The notes beneath the pieces were generated by a model. The model was not told the origin of the DNA, searched no databases, and saw only the letters and a list, made by a program, of their open reading frames with translations. From UBA6398 sp963644855 (lineage in GTDB: Bacteria > Bacteroidota > Bacteroidia > Bacteroidales > Bacteroidaceae): a stretch of 25,416 nucleotides of DNA. Shown one piece after another: positions 15,424 through 22,656 of the stretch. The stretch covers positions 1 to 25,416 of the forward strand of contig CAVIQL010000031.1 in assembly GCA_963644855.1 (NCBI GenBank). Direction: 5' to 3'. A program made the translations under genes and the position numbers. The stretch's first letter is position 1; each line of letters begins with the position of its first letter.

Positions 15424-17592
15424 ATGGAAATAAATTCAAAGCTTTTAGGTAAAATTCGCAGTGCACGTTTTGCAGCCACATCAATAGTCCTCTCCCTGAT
15501 ATCGCTTCCCGCCTTTGCCCAAGGCACTATCGACGATTACAACAGGGCTTATTCCTTGCGCGCAAAGTTTAGTGGCGATTCTGTGTTTCATTGGGCGCAA
15601 TCCATTGCCTGGCGCGATTCGTCGCATGTGGTGCATTATCAAATTTCCACGCCCGAGGGGCGGAAATATATTGCCTATAATGTTGACAACGACGAGAAAC
15701 GCACATTCGAAAATCGCGAATCGTTTGAAAAAGCAATGAACATAAAACCGCGCCCTGTCTATAAGCCGCAACCGGGTAGGCAACGTCAACGACATTGGAT
15801 GGAAGTGGACGAAGAAAATGAGCTTACGCCGGTAACTTCGCCCGACGGTAAAAAAGAAGCATACGTCGAAGGCTACAACGTGGTGGTTCATGAGGTGGGC
15901 AAATCCTATGACGACAAGCGCATTCTCACTATGGACGGAACTATCGCAAACTATTATTCAAACAGAATAATTTGGAGTCCCGACGGAAGCCGTATCTTTG
16001 TGTGCAAACGCCGCCCCGTAGAAAAACGCTACGTTTATTATGTGGAATCATCGCCTTCCGACCAACTGCAACCCATTCTTCACAAACAGGAATACGCAAA
16101 GCCGGGCGACGAATTGCCGCAGTTTCAACCGGTAATCATAGATGTGGCAACCGCAAAGCGGGTTGAAGCCGACATTAACGCTTTGCCCAACCAATATTCC
16201 CTTGAATGGCAACAATGGACGCCCGACGGCAAAGAAGTTACCCTGGAATACAATCAGCGCGGGCATCATGTTTACCGCCTTGTGGCTATGGACGCAAATT
16301 CCGGCAAGTTGCGCACGATTGTTGAGGAGTCTTCAAATAAATTCGTGAACTATCCGCGCATTTGGAGGCAGTTTGTCAACAACGGCAAGCAGTTGCTTTG
16401 GACGAGCGAGCGCGACAATTGGAACCATATCTACCTTTACGACGTTGAGAAGGCAAATCTCATACGCCAAATCACGAAAGGCGAATGGTGTGTCAGAGAA
16501 ATTCAATACGTTGACGAGGAAAAAGGCGAAATATTCTTTTCGGCTTGCGGTATGAACGCAAAAGAAGATCCCTACCTCATACATTATTATAAAATAGGTA
16601 TGGACGGCAAAAATCTTGTGGCTCTCACTCCCGAAGATGGTAATCATCGTGCTGTTTATACCTATGATCGCCGCTATCTTGTAGACACTTATTCAAAAGT
16701 AAACCAAGCTCCCGTAACCGTGATACGCAATGCGGAAAACGGAAAACTCATCAAAACGCTCGAATCTGCCGATATTTCCAAACTACAAGCGGCGGGTTGG
16801 CAAGCACCCGAGGTTTTCAAGGCAAAAGGACGCGACGGAAAAACGGATATGTGGGGAATAATTCAGCGTCCCACCAATTTTGACGCTTCGAAAAGGTATC
16901 CCGTGATAGAATATATCTATGCCGGTCCGGGCGATGCCTATACTCCAAAAGATTTCATGCCTTACAATTGGAATATGACGGCTCTTGCAGAACTGGGGTT
17001 CGTTGTTGTGCAACTCGATGCCATGGGAACTGCGTGGAGAGGCAAGAAGTTTGAGGAAATATGCTACAAGAATTTGAAAGATGCGGGATTTCCCGACCGC
17101 GAGCTTTGGATTAAGGCGGCTGCCAAGCAATATCCGTGGATTGATGCGGGCAATGTGGGTATCTTTGGTGCGTCGGCGGGAGGTCAGGAAAGCACTACGG
17201 CGGTTTTGCTCCACGGCGATTTCTACAAGGCAGCGTATAGCAGTTGCGGCTGCCACGACAATAGAATGGACAAAATCTGGTGGAATGAATTATGGTTGAG
17301 CTATCCCGTGGATTCAAGCTATGTGGAATGTAGCAACGTTGAGAATGCGTCGAAGTTGGAGCGTCCGCTTATGTTGGTAGTGGGCGAAATGGACGACAAT
17401 GTCGACCCGGCGAGCACCATGCAGGTTGCCAACGCGCTTATCAAGGCCAACAAGAATTTTGAACTCGTTGTGCTGCCTGGCGTTCACCACACTATGGGCG
17501 AGAGTTTTGGAGAACACAAGCGCTTCGACTTTTTCGTGAAAAACCTTCTTGGCGTGGAGCCTCCGAAATGGAGCGATGTAAAAGCGCAATAG
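15424..17592 (+). CDS. S9 family (dipeptidyl-peptidase IV type) serine peptidase
   Basis: A 722-residue exported peptidase. The signal peptide runs to LISLPAFAQ (about residue 33). Then comes a beta-propeller N-terminal domain of DPP-IV type, with repeated segments such as SPDGKKEAYVEG, IIWSPDGSRIFV and QQWTPDGKEVTLEY. The C-terminal alpha/beta-hydrolase carries the triad: Ser 584 in GASAGG, Asp 657 in GEMDDNVDP, and His 688 or 689 in GVHHTMG. Such enzymes cut dipeptides, often after Pro or Ala, from peptide N-termini in the periplasm; exact specificity is not readable here. The start at 15424 is set by the signal peptide. It is transcribed alone and seems to end in a hairpin formed by the next repeat array. 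Confidence 0.9.
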   Translation: MEINSKLLGKIRSARFAATSIVLSLISLPAFAQGTIDDYNRAYSLRAKFSGDSVFHWAQSIAWRDSSHVVHYQISTPEGRKYIAYNVDNDEKRTFENRESFEKAMNIKPRPVYKPQPGRQRQRHWMEVDEENELTPVTSPDGKKEAYVEGYNVVVHEVGKSYDDKRILTMDGTIANYYSNRIIWSPDGSRIFVCKRRPVEKRYVYYVESSPSDQLQPILHKQEYAKPGDELPQFQPVIIDVATAKRVEADINALPNQYSLEWQQWTPDGKEVTLEYNQRGHHVYRLVAMDANSGKLRTIVEESSNKFVNYPRIWRQFVNNGKQLLWTSERDNWNHIYLYDVEKANLIRQITKGEWCVREIQYVDEEKGEIFFSACGMNAKEDPYLIHYYKIGMDGKNLVALTPEDGNHRAVYTYDRRYLVDTYSKVNQAPVTVIRNAENGKLIKTLESADISKLQAAGWQAPEVFKAKGRDGKTDMWGIIQRPTNFDASKRYPVIEYIYAGPGDAYTPKDFMPYNWNMTALAELGFVVVQLDAMGTAWRGKKFEEICYKNLKDAGFPDRELWIKAAAKQYPWIDAGNVGIFGASAGGQESTTAVLLHGDFYKAAYSSCGCHDNRMDKIWWNELWLSYPVDSSYVECSNVENASKLERPLMLVVGEMDDNVDPASTMQVANALIKANKNFELVVLPGVHHTMGESFGEHKRFDFFVKNLLGVEPPKWSDVKAQ

Positions 17593-17629
17593 CCTGTTTT
17601 TCAAGCTAAACGAAATGTACGTAAATTGA

Positions 17630-17665
17630 TGTCGGATATTGCCAAAACAATATCCGACATTTTTT
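17630..17665 (+). terminator. Array-derived intrinsic terminator after the S9 peptidase gene
   Basis: Perfect 12-bp stem TGTCGGATATTG (17630-17641) and CAATATCCGACA (17648-17659), 6-nt loop, then six T (17660-17665), 38 bases past the stop codon. The stem is made from the first two units of array E, so the repeat supplies the terminator. Confidence 0.8.
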
Positions 17666-17860
17666 AAAAAAGGTCTGATATTATTTAAATAATGTCTGAC
17701 ATTGTTTTTGCGAAAAGCCTTGTTGTTTTTTCGGCATCAAAACAACTTGTCAAAACCACCGCATCTTTTTTCAAAGACATCAAATGTTTCTGCAAAAACA
17801 AGCGGACTTTTTTGCAAAACATGCCGTGGCTTTCGGGAAATAAGCCGCGGATTTATGCGC
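17630..17860. repeat. 21-bp periodic intergenic array, copy E (longest)
   Basis: Eleven successive 21-bp units, 17630 to 17860, between the S9 peptidase gene and uvrA. Units 1-5 are well conserved: dyads AATATCCGACATT (17649), AAGGTCTGATATT (17670) and AATGTCTGACATT (17691, a perfect dyad) are 21 bases apart with A/T linkers TTTTAAAA-like and ATTTAAAT. The tail TTTTTGCGA is at 17705-17713, followed by a GCCTTGTTGTTTTTT unit. Units 6-11 lose the dyad but keep the period, with T-tracts or GCC words at matching places (for example TTTTTT at 17766 and, 42 bases on, 17808). Confidence 0.8.
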
Positions 17861-17878
17861 AGATAGGCAGAAAAAAGT

Positions 17879-17886
17879 TATTTTTG
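17879..17886 (+). promoter_or_regulatory. -7 promoter box of uvrA
   Basis: TATTTTTG, exact TAnnTTTG, immediately after the repeat array and 69 bases before the uvrA start. No clear -33 TTTG at normal spacing. Confidence 0.5.
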
Positions 17887-17955
17887 TAGTTCATTTGCGC
17901 CCGATGTGAGCATGCTTTGTGCGCCCGACGCAATGTATTTGAAAGACCTACAATT

Positions 17956-20751
17956 ATGGAGCAGTTCATTCACGCCGTTGGCGTAAGGGTAAACAATCTT
18001 AAAAACATTTCGGTAGATATTCCGCGCAACAAACTCGTGGTGATAACGGGATTGTCGGGGTCGGGAAAATCCTCTCTGGCTTTTGACACACTCTATGCCG
18101 AAGGTCAGAGACGCTATGTGGAGAGTTTGTCGTCGTATGCCCGTCAGTTTCTTGGGCGTATGGCTAAGCCCGACTGCGATTTCATAGATGGGCTGCCCCC
18201 CGCCGTGGCAATTCAGCAGCATGTGGCTCAGCGCAATCCCCGTTCCACGGTTGGAACTTCTACAGAGATATACGATTATTTGCGATTACTGTTTGCGCGC
18301 ATCGGTAAAACCTTCTCGCCCGTAAGTGGACTCGAAGTGCGCCACGATACTCCCGCCACGGTAGTGGAATGTGCGTTGCAGTATGCCGAAGGCACCAAAT
18401 TCACCGTAATAGCTCCGCTCAAAGTGCGCGGTGAGAGAACATTGAAAGAACAACTGCTGATAAACGTACAGCAAGGTTTGTCGCGCATCGACGTAGACGG
18501 CAAAGTAGTGAGCGCAGAAGAGTTTGCCAATTCGCCCGAAGCCGACAACACCCCGCCCGAAAGCCTCTTTGTAGTGATAGACCGCCTGAGCGTAAGCAAA
18601 TCAAAGGAGGCAATCTCGCGACTTACCGACTCGGTTGAAACGGCATTCTTTGAAGGCGACGGGGAATGCCTGCTCAGATTTTATCCGTCAAGACTAATCA
18701 ACCGCTTCTCCGTTCGTTTTGAAGCCGATGGCATTAGTTTTCAAGAACCCGACGACAATATGTTTTCCTTTAACTCTCCCGTGGGCGCCTGTCCCGAATG
18801 TGGAGGAATAGGAATGACTCTTGGAATTGACGAAAACCTTGTAGTTCCCGACAAGTCGAAGAGTGTTTACGATGGGGCGGTAGTTTGTTGGCGCGGAGAG
18901 AAGATGGGAATGTGGAAAGACGAATTTTGCCGCCGCGCAAAGCGCGACAAATTCCCTATATTCAAACCCTATTTCGAACTCACCCAAAAAGAAAAAGACA
19001 TACTCTGGCATGGCAGCGCCAAGGAGCGCACTCTGCCCGAAAACGAACAGGTAAGCATCGACGCATTCTTCAAAATGGTCGAAGCAAACAAGTATAAAAT
19101 ACAATATAGAGTGATGTCGGCGCGATACAGAGGGCGAACCGTTTGTCCGGTATGCGGCGGCACAAGGCTTAAACCCGAGGCAAGATACGTGAAAATAGCC
19201 GGGCGCGATATTACAGAGCTTGTGGCGATGCCGATTGACGATTTGCGCAAGTTTTTTCTCAATATCACGCTCTCCGAAACCGATCAGAAAATAGCAGCTC
19301 GCCTTTTGCGCGAAATCAATAGCCGCTTGGATTATCTTGTAAACGTAGGTCTGGGCTATCTTACCCTAAATCGTGCAAGCAAAACCCTATCTGGCGGTGA
19401 AAGCCAACGCATAAGTTTGGCAACATCATTGGGAAGTAATCTCGTAGGGGCGCTTTACATTCTTGACGAACCGAGTATTGGGCTGCACAGTCGTGATACC
19501 GACAGATTGATAAAGGTTTTGCGCCAATTGCAAAGGCTTGGAAACACTGTGGTGGTGGTAGAACACGACGAAGAAATCATACGTGAGGCAGATTATATCA
19601 TAGATGTTGGACCTGAAGCCGGACGTCATGGTGGCGAAATTGTATATGCCGGCGACATGAAGCATTTGAAAAAAGGCACAAACAGCTATACTTTGCGCTA
19701 TTTACTGGGCGAAGAGAAAGTAGAAGTGCCTTTGTCGCGCAGGGCATGGAACAATTTTATCGAGATAAAGGGCGCGCGCGAAAACAACCTTAAGAATATC
19801 GATGTAAGGTTCCCTCTTAACATTCTTTGTGCCGTTACCGGCGTGAGCGGGTCGGGCAAATCCACTCTCGTGCGCGACATTCTTTACCGCGGGCTCAAAC
19901 GTTATTTCGACGAGGTTTGTGATCGTCCGGGCGAGTTCTCGTCTTTGGGTGGCGATGTCGCGCAAATTTCGGGCGTAGAGTTTGTAAATCAAGAACCGAT
20001 AGGCAAATCTTCGCGTTCAAATCCCGTTACATATATTAAGGCATACGACGAAATTCGCCGCTTGATGGCTGCGCAACCATTGGCAGTGCAGATGGGATAT
20101 ACAGCAGCGCATTTCTCGTTCAACGCAGAGGGCGGACGCTGCGAAACATGCAAGGGCGAAGGCACGATAAAGGTTGAAATGCAGTTTATGGCAGACCTTG
20201 TGCTTACGTGCGACGAATGTCATGGCAAGCGTTTCAAGAAAGATATTCTTGATGTGAAGTTTGAGGGGAAGAATATCTATGATATTTTGGAAATGACGGT
20301 GAATCAGGCAATCGAGTTCTTTGAAGAGCATAACGAAAATCGCATTGCGCAAAGTCTGAAACCGTTGCAGGACGTGGGACTTGGCTATATTAAGCTCGGA
20401 CAGTCGTCGTCAACTCTCTCGGGCGGTGAAAACCAGCGCGTGAAACTGGCTTATTATCTTGGAATAGGCAAATCGAAGCCCACGCTTTTCATATTCGACG
20501 AACCTACTACAGGTTTGCATTTCCACGATACCAAAAAGTTGATTGCAGCCTTTAATTCGCTTATCAACAAAGGGCATTCCATAATTGTGATAGAGCACAA
20601 CATGGAAATCATAAAGAGTGCCGACTATATAATAGACCTTGGTCCGGAGGGCGGACGAGGAGGTGGAAAAATCATAGTGCAAGGCACTCCGGAACAGGTG
20701 TGCAAGTGTCAGGAAAGCTATACGGCAAAATTTTTGCGTAGCAAATTGTAG
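17956..20751 (+). CDS. uvrA: Excinuclease ABC subunit A
   Basis: A 931-residue UvrA, the damage-sensing ATPase of nucleotide excision repair that loads UvrB. Both ABC halves are complete. The first has Walker A TGLSGSGKSS (31-40), a Cys pair CPECGG with its partner CPVCGG, the signature LSGGESQRI and Walker B LYILDEPSIGLH. The second has Walker A TGVSGSGKST, the zinc finger CETCKGEG...CDECHGKR, signature LSGGENQRV and LFIFDEPTTGLH. The QQHVAQRNPRSTVGTSTEIYDY and NQEPIGKSSRSNPVTYIKAYDEIR segments are UvrA hallmarks. The start at 17956 gives the family N-terminus; in-frame codons 39 bases upstream add nothing conserved. It stands alone between two repeat arrays. Confidence 0.97.
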   Translation: MEQFIHAVGVRVNNLKNISVDIPRNKLVVITGLSGSGKSSLAFDTLYAEGQRRYVESLSSYARQFLGRMAKPDCDFIDGLPPAVAIQQHVAQRNPRSTVGTSTEIYDYLRLLFARIGKTFSPVSGLEVRHDTPATVVECALQYAEGTKFTVIAPLKVRGERTLKEQLLINVQQGLSRIDVDGKVVSAEEFANSPEADNTPPESLFVVIDRLSVSKSKEAISRLTDSVETAFFEGDGECLLRFYPSRLINRFSVRFEADGISFQEPDDNMFSFNSPVGACPECGGIGMTLGIDENLVVPDKSKSVYDGAVVCWRGEKMGMWKDEFCRRAKRDKFPIFKPYFELTQKEKDILWHGSAKERTLPENEQVSIDAFFKMVEANKYKIQYRVMSARYRGRTVCPVCGGTRLKPEARYVKIAGRDITELVAMPIDDLRKFFLNITLSETDQKIAARLLREINSRLDYLVNVGLGYLTLNRASKTLSGGESQRISLATSLGSNLVGALYILDEPSIGLHSRDTDRLIKVLRQLQRLGNTVVVVEHDEEIIREADYIIDVGPEAGRHGGEIVYAGDMKHLKKGTNSYTLRYLLGEEKVEVPLSRRAWNNFIEIKGARENNLKNIDVRFPLNILCAVTGVSGSGKSTLVRDILYRGLKRYFDEVCDRPGEFSSLGGDVAQISGVEFVNQEPIGKSSRSNPVTYIKAYDEIRRLMAAQPLAVQMGYTAAHFSFNAEGGRCETCKGEGTIKVEMQFMADLVLTCDECHGKRFKKDILDVKFEGKNIYDILEMTVNQAIEFFEEHNENRIAQSLKPLQDVGLGYIKLGQSSSTLSGGENQRVKLAYYLGIGKSKPTLFIFDEPTTGLHFHDTKKLIAAFNSLINKGHSIIVIEHNMEIIKSADYIIDLGPEGGRGGGKIIVQGTPEQVCKCQESYTAKFLRSKL

Positions 20752-20801
20752 TATTTTTGCGTGCTTTGTTGATAATATTGTAAGGCTTTGTTGCATAGGG
20801 T

Positions 20802-20927
20802 GTTGCGTTGTTGGAAAAACAATGTCTGAAATGGCTTTTCTAATATCGGATATTTTTTAAACAATAACCGATGTTTTTTAAAAAATATCCGATATTATTT
20901 TTACGATATTTGATGTTGCAAAAACGG
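20802..20927. repeat. 21-bp periodic intergenic array, copy F
   Basis: Six 21-bp units at 20802, 20823, 20844, 20865, 20886 and 20907, between uvrA and the trigger-factor gene. Dyads AATATCGGATATT (20842), AATAACCGATGTT (20863) and AATATCCGATATT (20884) are exactly 21 bases apart; the first and third are perfect dyads. Tail TTTTTACGA is at 20898-20906. Upstream (20763-20801) GCTTTGTTG words recur at spacings of 22 and 20 bases, perhaps older, drifted units. Confidence 0.8.
20842..20901 (+). terminator. Long inverted repeat after uvrA, possible terminator
   Basis: A perfect 20-bp inverted repeat: 20842-20861 pairs with 20877-20896, with a 15-nt loop, followed by ATTTTT (20897-20902). It is built from array F units 2 to 4. 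It is the only strong hairpin after uvrA, so it may end that transcript, although the stem is A/T-rich and lies 90 bases past the stop. Confidence 0.55.
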
Positions 20928-21089
20928 CATGCGCTCCCAGCCTGCAACAAGCATAAATTGAAACTCACAAATGGCAGTTGGTTTGGGCTATGCAGCATAA
21001 TGTTTGCAACACACAGCTTATGCCACCTACTTAGGACTGCAATATTCATTTTTTCGCTGTATTATAGCTCATAAGTGAAAGGAAAGCAC

Positions 21090-21097
21090 TAATTTTG
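21090..21097 (+). promoter_or_regulatory. -7 promoter box of the trigger-factor gene
   Basis: TAATTTTG, exact TAnnTTTG, giving a leader of roughly 95 bases before the start at 21201. Between array F (ends 20927) and this box I see nothing else recognisable. Confidence 0.55.
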
Positions 21098-21200
21098 CAA
21101 GCAATTTGGCGTGAGAATGTTGCGGCAAACCAATAACCATATACCGAACCGCCGAAACAAGACGCGAAACAAACGAGAATAATATAATTTCAATCATAAA

Positions 21201-22556
21201 ATGAACATTAAATTCGAGAATATTGATAAGGTAAGCGCAAAACTTACCGTTAACGTAACTCCCGAGGACTACAACGAAGGACTGGAAAAGTCGCTTAAAG
21301 AATTTCGTCGCAAGGCGCAGATGAAGGGCTTCCGTCCTGGTTGCGTTCCAATGGGACTCGTTAAGAAACTCTATGGTCCTGAAGCAAAGGCAGAGGAAGT
21401 TTCAAAAGTTGTGAACAAGGGCATTTCCGACTATTTCAAGGAAAACAAAATCAATGTGCTTGGTCATGTGCTCCCCAATAGCGAACAGCAGGAACAAGAC
21501 TATAAGATGGCAGACAGTTTTGAGTATATTATGGACGTTGCCATTGAACCCGAAATCAATGTGGCTCTCGACAACAACGACAAATTGCCTTACTACGATA
21601 TTGAGATAAGCGATAAATTCGTGGACGAGAGAGTGAACGAAATGCTCATGGCTCACGGCACTTTTGAACAGGTTGACGAATACGCAAAAGGCGACTACAT
21701 GAAAGGAGACCTCGTGGAAGTGGCTCCGGCTGAGGGAGCAGAACCGCTTAAAGTGGAAGGCGTATTGATTTCGCCCGAATACATCAAAAACGAAGACCAG
21801 AAGAAATTGTTCGACGGCACTAAGAAAGACGATGTAGTAACCATCACTCCCGCCACTCTCTATAACGACGAAACACAGGCGGCTTCGATGCTGAAAATTA
21901 AGAAGGAAGAACTTCAAAACCACGCAGGCAATTTCACCTATACCATTTCTGAAATCAACCGTCGCAAACCTGCCGAGATGAATCAAGAGTTTTTTGATTC
22001 CGTGTTCGGCAAAGATGCAGTGAAAGACGAGAAAGAATTCCGCAGCAAACTTGCAGAGGAATACACCAAGGCACAATCGGGCAATTCCGACTACAAGTTC
22101 TTTGAAGACCTTCGTGTTTATGCTCTCAAAAAAGCAGGCGAACTGGAATTCTCAGAACCTCTGCTCAAACGTCTCATGAAAGAAAACAATCCCGACAAAG
22201 ACGACAAATATATCGACGACAACTATGCAGGCGCTACCGAACAGTTGAAATGGCAACTCGTACGCGATCGTCTTGCTGTGGCAGCCGATATTAAAGTTGA
22301 CGACAAGGATATACGCGAAATGGCAAGCGTGCGCACCCGTCGCCAGTTTGCAGCCTATGGCATGCAACTTCCCGACGAACTCGTGGAGCAATATGCTGAA
22401 AAGTCCTTGAAGGAAAACAACCAGGTAGAAGAAATTTTCTATGAAGTGCTCAGCGAAAAACTCATCGCCGCATACAAGGAGAAAGTTACCCTCGACCACA
22501 AGAAAATTTCACTCGAGGATTTTGAAAAACTCGTAAAGGAAAGCCAGGAAAAGTAA
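21201..22556 (+). CDS. tig: Trigger factor (ribosome-associated chaperone)
   Basis: A 451-residue trigger factor that binds ribosomal protein L23 at the exit tunnel and shields nascent chains. The ribosome-binding signature is at 43-50: Gly-Phe-Arg-Pro-Gly-Cys-Val-Pro, with the key F44 and R45 kept and the common Lys at 48 replaced by Cys. The middle region (about 150-260), where proteobacterial proteins carry an FKBP-type prolyl isomerase, is divergent here, with no clear FKBP active-site pattern. The C-terminal part is Lys/Glu-rich and helical, as in the substrate-binding arms. The protein is acidic overall and the gene has a strong shared terminator. It is not followed by clpP/clpX as in many bacteria; the neighbour is on the other strand. 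Confidence 0.92.
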   Translation: MNIKFENIDKVSAKLTVNVTPEDYNEGLEKSLKEFRRKAQMKGFRPGCVPMGLVKKLYGPEAKAEEVSKVVNKGISDYFKENKINVLGHVLPNSEQQEQDYKMADSFEYIMDVAIEPEINVALDNNDKLPYYDIEISDKFVDERVNEMLMAHGTFEQVDEYAKGDYMKGDLVEVAPAEGAEPLKVEGVLISPEYIKNEDQKKLFDGTKKDDVVTITPATLYNDETQAASMLKIKKEELQNHAGNFTYTISEINRRKPAEMNQEFFDSVFGKDAVKDEKEFRSKLAEEYTKAQSGNSDYKFFEDLRVYALKKAGELEFSEPLLKRLMKENNPDKDDKYIDDNYAGATEQLKWQLVRDRLAVAADIKVDDKDIREMASVRTRRQFAAYGMQLPDELVEQYAEKSLKENNQVEEIFYEVLSEKLIAAYKEKVTLDHKKISLEDFEKLVKESQEK

Positions 22557-22579
22557 TACACTTTTATACGATAGGGAAC

Positions 22580-22614
22580 AAAAATCCCGCAGGCCAAATG
22601 CTTGCGGGATTTTT
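22580..22614. terminator. Bidirectional intrinsic terminator between tig and the antiporter gene
   Basis: A 12-bp stem AAAAATCCCGCA (22580-22591) and TGCGGGATTTTT (22603-22614), extended inward by a G-T wobble and GC pairs, with T-tracts on both strands. It lies between the convergent tig and antiporter genes, 24 bases past the tig stop. Confidence 0.92.
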
Positions 22615-22656
22615 GCATGTTATAATGTGCGCGTATGCCGATGCACAACGCAGAAA

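Noticed and set aside
17630..17860. Array E as a CRISPR array.
   Set aside because: There are no unique spacers of constant length; dyads are only 13 bp and linkers are near-identical A/T palindromes. No cas genes are nearby.
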